DNA of 64,000 nt, taken from contig NZ_JARXYP010000002.1 of NCBI RefSeq assembly GCF_029893805.1, positions 7,750,001 to 7,814,000 on the forward strand, written 5' to 3'. The notes beneath the pieces were generated by a model, which worked only from the letters and a program-made list of their open reading frames with translations, searched no databases and was not told the DNA's origin. Below are positions 50,634 to 58,952 of this stretch, in pieces (position 1 is the stretch's first letter; the number at the start of each line of letters is the position of its first letter). The translations under genes and the position numbers were made by a program. This DNA comes from Streptomyces sp. SAI-135. GTDB taxonomy: Bacteria; Actinomycetota; Actinomycetes; Streptomycetales; Streptomycetaceae.

Positions 50634-51512
50634 TCATCCCGACGTCGGTGCGGGCGCCTGCATGGCGTGGAAGCCCGCGAAGAGCAACTCGGTGTTGTCC
50701 GCCCTGAGCCCTACTCCGCCCGGTCGGCGCAGCGGCCCCGGGGTGCGGTCCTCGGCCGTGAGAACGGTCTTGCCGTCGATGTCGAGTCGGAGCCGGACTG
50801 ATCCCGAGTCCAGGTTGACGGCGCTTGCCGACACCCGGTGCCAGGTGTCGTAGGAGATGGCGTGTCTGCCCTCGGCCAGGGTGGCGTAGCCTCCGGTGTC
50901 CTCGTCCTCCGGGCCCCAGCCCGGAATCTTGCGCTTGATCACCACCGCGCCGTCGCGGCGGCGGAAGCTGATCGCGTACAGCTCGTCGGGGCTGTGGTAC
51001 CGCAACCAGATGTGGCCGCCGTCCCAGTCCCGGGCGGGGGTCTTCGGCGTGGTGACGGGCGGTTCCAGTCGACTCCGCACACTCACCGTGACCGGACCGA
51101 AGTCGCGCCGACGCGAGACCAGACGGAAGACGGCCGAGTCGGTGTGACGGGCGGAGTCGGCGCCGGTGTCGCCGACGTCGGGCACGCCCGTCCAGCCCGC
51201 GCCGTCCTTGGCGAAGAGGGAACCGCTGGTGGCGATCCAGTCGCGGGACGCCCTCGCCTGCCGATTGCGCGGGTGGAGGTAGGCGAACTCATTGGTGACC
51301 AGGCCCCCCTTGGCGAAACGCGGCTCGAACGGGGCGAAGCCCGGCTCTGCGTCGACTGCGGGCTTGCGTGGTGTCTCCCCGGTCATCCTCATGACCAGGG
51401 CCGTGCCGGTCCCGATGAACGCGGCGGTGGCCAGCAGCAGGACGAAGACGAGTGTTCGCCGGGAGGCCCTCCGGCCCTCGGTCCGGAGGGCGCTGCGTGG
51501 CTCGTCGCTCAT
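50634..51512 (-). CDS. Membrane-anchored beta-sandwich (LamG-like) protein
   Basis: A 292-residue protein with a charged cytoplasmic N-end, one TM helix (TLVFVLLLATAAFIGTGTAL, about residues 21-40) and an extracellular domain. The latter has alternating beta-strands and HIWLRYHSPDELYAISFRRRDGAV, WHRVSASAVNLDSGSVRLRLDIDG and GVGLRADNTELLFAGF, resembling LamG/DUF1080 carbohydrate-binding sandwiches. The same fold recurs twice in the adjacent deacetylase. Its start overlaps the deacetylase stop by 4 bases. It probably binds the secreted polymer. Confidence 0.75.
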   Translation of the reverse strand: MSDEPRSALRTEGRRASRRTLVFVLLLATAAFIGTGTALVMRMTGETPRKPAVDAEPGFAPFEPRFAKGGLVTNEFAYLHPRNRQARASRDWIATSGSLFAKDGAGWTGVPDVGDTGADSARHTDSAVFRLVSRRRDFGPVTVSVRSRLEPPVTTPKTPARDWDGGHIWLRYHSPDELYAISFRRRDGAVVIKRKIPGWGPEDEDTGGYATLAEGRHAISYDTWHRVSASAVNLDSGSVRLRLDIDGKTVLTAEDRTPGPLRRPGGVGLRADNTELLFAGFHAMQAPAPTSG

Positions 51513-53662
51513 CCGCCCGCCACGGGTACGACCTTGAGGCCGGCGAGGGGCGGCCAGGAGAGCCGGGTGGCGTCCCGGTATGCGGCGTAGGCCACGCCTC
51601 CGGCCTCTCCCTCGGCGGGCAGCGTCATCCGAACCGTGCCGTCCACCCTGATCACCGTGGACCGGCCGGTCACCGTGACCGACACCTGGTGGGAGTCGGC
51701 CGCCTTCAGGTCGCGTGCTCCGACCAGGCTCTGACTGTCGGCGTTCCCGGAGAGCACCTCCAGGCGGCTGTGGGAGACCTGCACGCTGATCACCTGCGGA
51801 CTGCCCACCCTGACCTGAATTGCACCTTTCACCCCAGAATCGTACAGCTTGGAGATGGTGCCGCTCGTCGTGTAGTCGGTCCATTCCTGCGTACGGGCGG
51901 GCTCGTACGCCCCCAGGGACGACAGGGCGACACGGCCCAGGGGCGTGATCGCACCGTCCTTGATCTGGAACGGCGCACGCACCCCGGGGGCGCTCTGCCA
52001 GTAGGCGTTGGGGGCGAGCGGCGCCGATTCGGTCACGGTCTGCCGGGTGACGGCGGCCGTGGGGGTCTTCTGCGGCAGGGGGGAAAGACGCAGCTCGCTG
52101 AAGGCCGGGGGTGCGGCGCCCGTACGGTTGCTGCCGACCCGGATGCCGAAGCCCCCGGTGAGTTCGGTGGCGGGGACGTTCTCGGCGACCCAGCTGAGCT
52201 CGGTGGTGCCGTCCACCCGGGCCGTGGTGGTGGCGCCGCGCACACTGACGCTCAGGGTGTGCGAACTCTTCTGCGCCAGCTTGCGGACGACCACCTTCCG
52301 TCCGCCGTGTTCGAGTGTGGCCGTGTCTTGGCTGACGCTGATCACCACCAGGTTCCTGGTGCGGTTGCGTACCGAGACGGCGGCCTGGTTGGTCCCGTTC
52401 GCGAGCCCGGTGATGGTGGCGTCCACCCGGTAGTCGGTCCAGTCCACGCTCCCGAGAGGGCGATAGGCGGCGGCGGCGTAGTGGTCCGTGCCCGCGAAGG
52501 GCCTGCGCCCGGTGAAGACGTCGATGCCGCGCCCACCGGTGCCGTCGTCGCGCGTCCACAGCGCGGGTTCGGTCAGCGGGGAGGAGGCGACGGGCGGCCT
52601 CTGGGTCCACTCGGCGACGTCGGAGAGCAGCTCGTCGGGGGTGGTCGAGTCGGTCACCTCGAGCCGCTGGACCGTCCGGTCCGCCGCGGCACGGCGGCTT
52701 GCGGCGACCGGCGGCCCCAGCGGATCGGGCGACTTGTTGGACAGCGTGGCCGCGTAGTGCTTGGACAGCAGGCTCCGCAGAGTGGACCCGGTAGGCAGGT
52801 TTCCGCGCTCGGAGGCCTCGCTGAAGGGGTAGGCGAAGAGCTGGGGCGTCGGCAGGCCGTGGCTCCTGAACTTGTCGATGTTCGTCCTGATGTCCGCGGA
52901 CACCCGTGCCTGGTACTCCGACCGGGTCTCCAGCCGGTGCCGGTCGTTCAGCCACAGCCGGTTGGAGAGGGCGGAGCCGCGGTGGCCTGCGGCGTCCGTG
53001 GGGGCGCGGTGGTGCAGGTTGTGGGTGTGCGCCTGGAAGTCCCACCGGCCGGAGCCTGCCATCCGCCCGATCTCCCGCCAGGAGAGGTAATAGGGGCGGT
53101 CGTCCACCCGGGAAGTGATCAGGAAGACGGAGCCGTGCAGGTGATGCCGGGCCAGGATGCGGTCCGCATTGCTCCACAGCCCCCGTGGGCCGTCGTCGAA
53201 GGTGATGAAGACCGACCTGGGCGGAGCGGGGCCGCCCTTGAGGTAGTTGACGAACTCCTGGCTGGTCAGGCTGCGGTACCCCGCCTTCTTCAGCGCGGCC
53301 ATCTGGGCGTCGAACGCGGCGGGCGTGACCACGTACTTGCTGGGGTTGCCGCTGTTGACGTCGTGGTAGGTCAGCACGACCGGTGCCGTGGCCGCCGGCA
53401 GCTCCAGGGACAGCCGTGACGCCGTCGCGGCCGCGGTGGCGTCGATGTGGGTGACCGGCGGGCTGGCCTGCTTGCTCACGTACTTCTGCTCCAGGTAGTA
53501 CTGCGAGGCCACGTAGAACGGCAGCATGAGGACGGACAGGGCGAGCAGGATCAGCCCGGCGCGAACCAACCAGTGGCCGAGAAGGCGGACGCTTCGCCCT
53601 GCCCGACCGCGGAGGGCATCGAGCAGGGGGTTCGGCTCCGGCGTGGGCCCGGTCGCGGTCAC
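51509..53662 (-). CDS. Membrane-anchored polysaccharide deacetylase with two beta-sandwich modules
   Basis: A 717-residue protein: N-terminal TM helix (LVRAGLILLALSVLMLPFYV), then an extracellular NodB domain with VVLTYHDV, FITFDDGPRGLW and AHTHNLHHRAP (H-x3-H metal site). From about residue 400 come two similar sandwich modules (SVDWTDYRVDATITGLANG ... and EWTDYTTSGTISKLYDSG ...). Each has a strand pattern like LamG. It would remove acetyl groups from the secreted polymer. GTG 53662 has GAGGAGG 9 bases upstream and overlaps the small-protein stop. Confidence 0.9.
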   Translation of the reverse strand: MTATGPTPEPNPLLDALRGRAGRSVRLLGHWLVRAGLILLALSVLMLPFYVASQYYLEQKYVSKQASPPVTHIDATAAATASRLSLELPAATAPVVLTYHDVNSGNPSKYVVTPAAFDAQMAALKKAGYRSLTSQEFVNYLKGGPAPPRSVFITFDDGPRGLWSNADRILARHHLHGSVFLITSRVDDRPYYLSWREIGRMAGSGRWDFQAHTHNLHHRAPTDAAGHRGSALSNRLWLNDRHRLETRSEYQARVSADIRTNIDKFRSHGLPTPQLFAYPFSEASERGNLPTGSTLRSLLSKHYAATLSNKSPDPLGPPVAASRRAAADRTVQRLEVTDSTTPDELLSDVAEWTQRPPVASSPLTEPALWTRDDGTGGRGIDVFTGRRPFAGTDHYAAAAYRPLGSVDWTDYRVDATITGLANGTNQAAVSVRNRTRNLVVISVSQDTATLEHGGRKVVVRKLAQKSSHTLSVSVRGATTTARVDGTTELSWVAENVPATELTGGFGIRVGSNRTGAAPPAFSELRLSPLPQKTPTAAVTRQTVTESAPLAPNAYWQSAPGVRAPFQIKDGAITPLGRVALSSLGAYEPARTQEWTDYTTSGTISKLYDSGVKGAIQVRVGSPQVISVQVSHSRLEVLSGNADSQSLVGARDLKAADSHQVSVTVTGRSTVIRVDGTVRMTLPAEGEAGGVAYAAYRDATRLSWPPLAGLKVVPVAGG

Positions 53663-53994
53663 GGGAGGATGCCTCCTCGGGTGAGCACCATCGAGTACAG
53701 GAGCCCGACCACGGCGAGGGACAGCAGGAGGCCGAGCAGGCGTCCCGCCCTGCGGAGGTGGACCTTGTACGGGTTGATCACCGGGTGGCACTCCTCGACC
53801 GGCTCCCTCGCCGGAGGACGACGGGGCGATCCGGCGGTGGTCGCCCGGGTGGCCGGTCCTGATGGCGAGCCCGTGCGGGAAGGCCTCCCCGGGTGAGCAC
53901 CGTCGATTCTCAAGAGGCCGATCACGGCGAGGGACAGCAGGAGGCCGACCAGGTGTCCGGCCTTGCGTAGGTCGACCTTGCGACGGGTGTCCAT
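53659..53994 (-). CDS. Small membrane protein formed by internal tandem duplication
   Basis: A 111-residue protein with two near-identical halves. Residues 1-31 (MDTRRKVDLRKAGHLVGLLL then SLAVIGLL) and residues 72-105 (VINPYKVHLRRAGRLLGLLL then SLAVVGLL) each give one TM helix with a basic N-end, joined by a Pro/Arg-rich linker. It is placed exactly between neighbours: the ATG overlaps the GT2 stop by 1 base, and its stop overlaps the deacetylase GTG. This supports a real gene though nothing homologous is known to me. It may assist the GT2 synthase in the membrane, a guess by position. Confidence 0.7.
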   Translation of the reverse strand: MDTRRKVDLRKAGHLVGLLLSLAVIGLLRIDGAHPGRPSRTGSPSGPATRATTAGSPRRPPAREPVEECHPVINPYKVHLRRAGRLLGLLLSLAVVGLLYSMVLTRGGILP

Positions 53995-54028
53995 CACGTA
54001 GCACTCCTCGACCAGACCCCTCGCCGGA
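53671..54028. repeat. Near-identical duplicated segment (146 bp, two copies)
   Basis: 53671-53815 and 53883-54028 align from GCCTCC to GCCGGA with scattered changes; GACAGCAGGAGGCCGA and GCACTCCTCGACC are fully kept. The copies are in the same orientation and 212 bases apart, and the reading frame passes through both. They gave rise to the two halves of the small membrane protein. Confidence 0.85.
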
Positions 54029-55583
54029 TGGTGGCGAAGGAGTACGGCAGCATCCAGGCCAGGAGCAACGTGGAGAGCAGGCCCATCGCCGGCCGGTAGA
54101 TCCAGCGGCTGTCGCCGGGGTTGTCGATCAGGAAGGCGATGCCGTAGGCGCAGCCCTTGAAGATGATTCCGCACAGATAGAGCACGGTGAGGAGGGCCGC
54201 CCCGTGCATCGGCGCCCAGATCATGTGCCGGAAGGCCATCAGCGGTGCGGCGGTCACCCACAGGACGTGGCCGTAGTAGAGGGTCGCCGGCCCAGGGCCC
54301 ATGCGCCACATGAAGGTGCCGGTGAAGCACAGGTTGCGGATGAAGCTCTTCTTCCAGCGGATCTGCTGCTTCATCAGGGGCCGGAAGCGGGGCGGTGCAT
54401 TGGTCCACACCTTGGCCGAATAGACGTAGCCGACCCGCCATCTGCGCTCCGGGTAGTCCCGCTCCGTGACGAACGGCGAATCCGCGTACTGGGCCTTGAG
54501 CGACTGGCCCCTCCACACCTGCCCGAGGACGTACCCGGTGAGCTGGCGGTCGGTGGAGAAGCGGAAGGGGGCGCCCATGAAATGGTCGTTGGCCCAGGCG
54601 GGCAGGTAGTTGAAGATGGCGTCGCGCCGGAACACCGCCAACGGGCCGGAGACGCAGGTGACGGTGCCGAAGGTGGCCTCCGTCGCCTTCACCACCCGGA
54701 ACTGGCCCTCGAACCAGACGTCCTGGGCCTTCGTCCAGAAGCTGAAGTCCGCGTTGAGCGCACGGGCGTGGCCGCTCACCGCGCCCAGTTCGCGGTGCGT
54801 GACGAGCGCGCGTACGCAGCGGGTGAGTGCGTCCGGGGCGAGGAAGCAGTCGGAGTCGGTCATGGCGATGATGTCGCCGTCGGCCTCCTCGCAGGCGCGG
54901 ACCAGGGCGCCCTTCTTGCCGAGGTTCTTGTCCAGGCAGATGACCCTGATGTCGAGCTCCGTCTCCAGCCGGCGCAGCACGTCCTGGGTGCCGTCCTCGG
55001 ACAGGTCGTCGACCACGACGACCTCGAGGTTCGGGTAGTCGCTCGTGGCCATGGAACGCACGCAGTCCTCGATGCACTCCACCTCGTCCTTGACCGCGAG
55101 CAGGAAGCTCACCTTCGGCGTCGTGGGCAGCGCGGGAAAGCTGTCGAGATCCTTCGGCCGTTTCCGCAGGGGGCGTTCGGACGGGTCGTCGTAGCGGGTG
55201 TAGGCGAGGTAGAACATGATGATCGTGCCGAGCAGGACCATGAAGCCGTAGCTCAGCAACAGGGGGTCCTGCAGCAGCGCCGGCGCCCCGCGGGCCAGGA
55301 GCACCAGCAGCGGCAGCAGACAGATCAGGGTCAGTACGCGCCGTGCGTCGAAGCGGGTGTCCGGGTCCATCCGGTCCAGGCAGCGTCGCACCGGTCCGGG
55401 GCGGTGCGGCCGTGCCGAGCGAAGTGGTGGCAGGGGCGGCGGCGCCGGCTTCGGCCGGGTGGGTATGCCCTGATCCGGTCCGGACCGCTCCGGTCGCGGC
55501 CCGGTGGGCTGCACCTTCAGCCCCTGCGAGGCCGACACCGCGCCCGCGCCGGGAGGTCTGCGGTCGGCGTACGCGGCGTTCAC
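53994..55583 (-). CDS. Processive GT2 glycosyltransferase (hyaluronan/cellulose-synthase-like)
   Basis: A 529-residue membrane glycosyltransferase. After a Pro-rich N terminus come two TM helices (LICLLPLLVLLARG, YGFMVLLGTIIMFYLAYT), then the GT2 core VSFLLAVKDEVECIEDCVRS, VVVDDLSEDGTQ, AMTDSDC and the substrate-site segment FRFSTDRQLTGY. The product-binding QQIRW follows, and then four TM helices form a translocation channel. This is the layout of hyaluronan synthase and related processive polymerases. GTG 55583 lies in a GTGA overlap with the dehydrogenase stop. Confidence 0.9.
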   Translation of the reverse strand: MNAAYADRRPPGAGAVSASQGLKVQPTGPRPERSGPDQGIPTRPKPAPPPLPPLRSARPHRPGPVRRCLDRMDPDTRFDARRVLTLICLLPLLVLLARGAPALLQDPLLLSYGFMVLLGTIIMFYLAYTRYDDPSERPLRKRPKDLDSFPALPTTPKVSFLLAVKDEVECIEDCVRSMATSDYPNLEVVVVDDLSEDGTQDVLRRLETELDIRVICLDKNLGKKGALVRACEEADGDIIAMTDSDCFLAPDALTRCVRALVTHRELGAVSGHARALNADFSFWTKAQDVWFEGQFRVVKATEATFGTVTCVSGPLAVFRRDAIFNYLPAWANDHFMGAPFRFSTDRQLTGYVLGQVWRGQSLKAQYADSPFVTERDYPERRWRVGYVYSAKVWTNAPPRFRPLMKQQIRWKKSFIRNLCFTGTFMWRMGPGPATLYYGHVLWVTAAPLMAFRHMIWAPMHGAALLTVLYLCGIIFKGCAYGIAFLIDNPGDSRWIYRPAMGLLSTLLLAWMLPYSFATIRRGVWSRSAT

Positions 55584-56914
55584 AGGACCGCCTTGGCCTT
55601 GAGCGGTCCGAGACTGTAGGTGGCGTCCAGCACGGCCGGCTGATCGGCGAGCCATTCCAGTTCGGTGCCGGGCTGCACGGTGTGCACCACGACCAGGTCC
55701 CACTGCTCCGCCTCCGGCTCGGTGACACCGGCGAAGAGGTCGGGGCCGAGCTTGAGCGTGGTGATCAGCGGATCCGTGAAGTGCACCTTGGCGCCTTCGT
55801 CGGCCAGCTCCGCCAGGATCTCCAGGGCAGGCGACTCGCGCAGGTCCGCGACGCCCGACTTGTAGGTGACGCCCACGATCAGGATCCGGGCGCCCGCGGT
55901 GCTGGTGCCCCGATCGGCGAGGACGTCGTGCACGCGCCGCACCACCTGTCGCGGCCGGGCCGCGATCGCGGACATGGCTGTTTCGACGAGCGGGGAGGTG
56001 ACGCGCAGCGCCCGCAACTGCCAGAGCAGGTAGTGCGGATCGCAGGGGATGCAGTGGCCGCCCACGCCCGGCCCGGGGTAGTGCGCCACGAAGCCGTAGG
56101 GCTTGGTCGCCGCCGCCTCGATGATCGGCTGTGGCTGCAGGCCGAGAGCCCGGCAGTCCTCGGCGAACTCGTTGGCCAGTGCGAGGTTGACGGCCCGGAA
56201 CGTGTTCTCCCACAGCTTGGTCATCTCGGCTTCCTCGGTCGAGGGGAGCACGTGCACGGCGGGGGCGGTCCGGTGCAGCACGGCCGCGGCCAGGCTGGTG
56301 CTCAGCTCGCCCATGCCGCCGACCACGCGGGTGGTGCGGTTGTGCGGGTGTTCGGCACGGCCTGGGTCGATGCGCTCGGGCGAGAACGCCACGAACACGT
56401 CGCTGCCGACCTGGAACCCTCGCTCGGTCAGCGGCTGCGCCAGCAGATCCCGGGTGGCGCCCACGTAGGTGGTGGAGGTGAGGATCAGCAGCTGACCGGG
56501 CACGGCGTGCTCGACCACCGAGGCGCAGGCCGCGGAGAGTGCGTCAAGGTCGGGTACGAGGTGGCGGTCGATCGGGGTGGGCACGCAGATCACGACGGTA
56601 CGGGCCCGGGCGATCGCGGCGTGGTCCGACGTGATGGTGAACCGCGGGTCGTCCACGTACGCGGCGAGGCGCTGGTGGTCGGCGGGCAGCAGATCCACCT
56701 CTTGGCGGCGGATGGCCTCCAGCCGGTTCTCGCTGAGGTCGATGCCGATGACCTCGTTGCCTGCTGCGAGCAGGGCCAGGCTGGTGGGCAGGCCGACGTA
56801 CCCGAGGCCGACGACAGCGACGGGTGCCGCGGCGTGGTCGATCTGTGCGGACTTGTGGCCGTTGCCGACATCAGGGACCCGCTGGGCGCTCTGCGGGACA
56901 GGAAGTTGAGGCAT
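55580..56914 (-). CDS. Nucleotide-sugar 6-dehydrogenase, UDP-HexNAc (WecC/WbpA) class
   Basis: A 444-residue dehydrogenase. NAD binding: VAVVGLGYVGLPTSLALLA at residues 32-50. FSPERIDPG, TKLWENTFRAVNLALANEF and the catalytic GPGVGGHCIPCDPHYLLW with Cys288 follow. The HCIP-x-DP version of the active site is that of UDP-GlcNAc/UDP-ManNAc dehydrogenases, while UDP-glucose dehydrogenases have a different loop. It oxidises C6 of an N-acetylhexosamine to the uronic acid, a polymer building block. It is first in the minus-strand synthase operon, 46 bases from operator site 3. Confidence 0.9.
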   Translation of the reverse strand: MPQLPVPQSAQRVPDVGNGHKSAQIDHAAAPVAVVGLGYVGLPTSLALLAAGNEVIGIDLSENRLEAIRRQEVDLLPADHQRLAAYVDDPRFTITSDHAAIARARTVVICVPTPIDRHLVPDLDALSAACASVVEHAVPGQLLILTSTTYVGATRDLLAQPLTERGFQVGSDVFVAFSPERIDPGRAEHPHNRTTRVVGGMGELSTSLAAAVLHRTAPAVHVLPSTEEAEMTKLWENTFRAVNLALANEFAEDCRALGLQPQPIIEAAATKPYGFVAHYPGPGVGGHCIPCDPHYLLWQLRALRVTSPLVETAMSAIAARPRQVVRRVHDVLADRGTSTAGARILIVGVTYKSGVADLRESPALEILAELADEGAKVHFTDPLITTLKLGPDLFAGVTEPEAEQWDLVVVHTVQPGTELEWLADQPAVLDATYSLGPLKAKAVL

Positions 56915-56959
56915 CGGTGCTCACCCGGCCTGGAGAGTGGATGGATGTATCCTGATGAT

Positions 56960-56978
56960 GTATGTTTACAGCGTATAT
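56960..56978 (+). promoter_or_regulatory. EPS-regulon operator, site 3
   Basis: GTATGTTTACAGCGTATAT, 46 bases ahead of the dehydrogenase start and directly controlling the five-gene synthase operon. The internal TACAGCGTA differs from the palindrome by one base. Confidence 0.75.
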
Positions 56979-57084
56979 GTCCATATTGGCACCGCGTGAA
57001 CGGGGGGTCAAGGGGTGGACGGCCTGCCGGTACGGAAGCGGTCGAGCCCGGCGTTGACTCGCGCGTCCCCTCGTGTGACGATAT

Positions 57085-57103
57085 TCGTATACGACGTAAA
57101 TAT
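57085..57103 (-). promoter_or_regulatory. EPS-regulon operator, site 4
   Basis: On the minus strand this reads GTATATTTACGTCGTATAC, 26 bases before the GH15 gene. The internal TACGTCGTA is a perfect palindrome. It is 107 bases from site 3 in the same divergent promoter region. Confidence 0.75.
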
Positions 57104-57128
57104 ACGGCTTAACGCCCGTGGGGCGATC

Positions 57129-58952
57129 ATGAGTGCTCCCATTGAGGACTACGCCCTCATCAGTGACCTGGAAACGGCCGCCATGGTCGGCAGGGACGGC
57201 TCCGTCGACTGGCTGTGCCTGCCCCGTTTCGACTCGCCGGCCTGTCTGGCCGCGCTGCTCGGCACGCTTGACAACGGGTTCTGGCGGGTCGCCCCCGTCG
57301 CCCCCGTCGCATGCGCACAGCGGGCCTACCGGCCGGACACGCTGGTTCTGGACACGCGGTGGGAGACCCCGACCGGGACCGTGCGGGTCATCGACTTCAT
57401 GCCGCCCCGGGCCCAACTTCCCTGCGTCGTGCGGGTGATCGAAGGGCTCTCGGGCGCCGTACCCATGCGCAGCGAGCTGCGACTGCGCTTCCATCAGGGC
57501 CGGGTGGTGCCCTGGATCCGGGCCGTCGACCGGTGTGCGGTGGCGGTCGCCGGCCCGGACGCCGTCTGGCTGGACGCCGACGGCCCGGTGTCGGCGCTCG
57601 ACCGCGAGGACTCCACTCTGTACGACTTCACGGTCCCGGCGGGACGGCGGCTGGCGCTGACGCTGGCCTGGTCGCCCTCCCATGTGCCGCAGACGCCTGC
57701 GCCGCTGAGCGTTCCGGCCGAGACCCTGCTGAAGGAGACCGGTGACTTCTGGCGGCGCTGGAGCGCCCGGTGCCGCTACGAGGGACCCTGGCAGGACGCC
57801 GTCGTACGCTCCCTGATCACCCTGAAGGCGCTCACCTACGCACCCACGGGTGGCGTCGTCGCCGCCCCCACGACGTCATTGCCCGGATGCATCGGCGGCG
57901 AACGCAACTGGGACCACCGCTACTGCTGGCTGCGCGACTCCACCCTGACCCTGTCCTGTCTGCTGCGCAGCGGTTACCGCGACGAGGCGGCGGCCTGGGT
58001 GGACTGGCTGGTGCGGGCGATCGCGGGCGATCCCACCGACCTGCAGACCGTGTACGGCGTGGGCGGGCAGCGGCTGTTGCCGGAGACCGAGGCGCCCTGG
58101 CTGCTCGGCTACGAGGGGTCGCGGCCGGTCCGGTTCGGCAACTCCGCGGCGGGCCAGTTCCAGTTGGACGTCTACGGTGAGGTCCTGGACGCCCTCTGCC
58201 TGTCGCTGCGGGCCGGGATCCCCATGCCGGCCCATGTGTGGAGCCTGGTGGAAGCGATGATGGGCTATCTGCAGCGGCACTGGCGGGAGCCGGACCACGG
58301 GCTGTGGCAGGTGCGCGGGCGGGGACGGCAGTTCGTCCACTCGAAGGTCATGGCCTGGGTGGCTGCCGACCGGGCGGTGCGGATGGGGGAGTTGCTCGGC
58401 CGCAACGGCTCTTCCGGCCAATGGCGTGCCATGCGGGACGAGGTGCACCGTCAGGTGTGCCGGGAGGGCTGGGACGCGCACCAGCAGTCGTTCGTGCAGT
58501 CCTACGGCTCCACGGCTCTCGACGCCTCCGCGCTGTTGATGCCGCGCCTCGGCTTCCTGCCGGCTCGGGACGAGCGCGTGCGCGGCACGGTCCGCGCCAT
58601 GCGGGGCCTGGACCACGGCGGCTTCGTACGGCGGTACGCGGCGAGCGGCGACGGCGTCCACGCGGTGGACGGCGTGAGGGGATCGGAAGGAGCCTTCGTG
58701 GCGTGCTCCCTCTGGTACGCCGACGCCCTCGCCGGGACCGGGCGTGCGGAACAGGCCCGGGAGGTCTTCGAGCGCGTGCTCGCCACCCGCAACGACGTCG
58801 GCCTGCTGGCCGAACAGTGGGCCCCGGACACCGGCCGTCAACTGGGCAACGCACCGCAGGCGTCCAGTCACATCGCCCTGGTCGAGACGGCGTTCGCCCT
58901 CAGCCCTTCGAGTCCGGGCCCTGCATCGCGCCACCACGGCCGTGCAGGTTGA
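57129..58952 (+). CDS. GH15 glucoamylase/trehalase-like glycoside hydrolase
   Basis: A 607-residue cytoplasmic enzyme. The N-terminal trehalase-like beta domain (ISDLETAAMVGRDGSVDWLCLPRFDSPACLAALLG) precedes the (alpha/alpha)6 catalytic domain with GCIGGERNWDHRYCWLRDSTLTLSCLL. It ends in SEGAFVACSLWYADALAG and LAEQWAPDTGRQLGNAPQASSHIALVETAFAL, as in GH15 proteins. Actinobacterial members hydrolyse trehalose, malto-oligosaccharides or polymer fragments. Being under the shared operator, it may trim or recycle the locus product. The 3' end overlaps galE (53 bases, opposite strand). Confidence 0.92.
   Translation: MSAPIEDYALISDLETAAMVGRDGSVDWLCLPRFDSPACLAALLGTLDNGFWRVAPVAPVACAQRAYRPDTLVLDTRWETPTGTVRVIDFMPPRAQLPCVVRVIEGLSGAVPMRSELRLRFHQGRVVPWIRAVDRCAVAVAGPDAVWLDADGPVSALDREDSTLYDFTVPAGRRLALTLAWSPSHVPQTPAPLSVPAETLLKETGDFWRRWSARCRYEGPWQDAVVRSLITLKALTYAPTGGVVAAPTTSLPGCIGGERNWDHRYCWLRDSTLTLSCLLRSGYRDEAAAWVDWLVRAIAGDPTDLQTVYGVGGQRLLPETEAPWLLGYEGSRPVRFGNSAAGQFQLDVYGEVLDALCLSLRAGIPMPAHVWSLVEAMMGYLQRHWREPDHGLWQVRGRGRQFVHSKVMAWVAADRAVRMGELLGRNGSSGQWRAMRDEVHRQVCREGWDAHQQSFVQSYGSTALDASALLMPRLGFLPARDERVRGTVRAMRGLDHGGFVRRYAASGDGVHAVDGVRGSEGAFVACSLWYADALAGTGRAEQAREVFERVLATRNDVGLLAEQWAPDTGRQLGNAPQASSHIALVETAFALSPSSPGPASRHHGRAG

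Noticed and set aside
53994..56914. Hyaluronan capsule operon (hasA-hasB)
   Set aside because: The GT2 is hyaluronan-synthase-like, but the dehydrogenase has the UDP-HexNAc-type active site, and deacetylases and extra transferases do not belong to a has operon.
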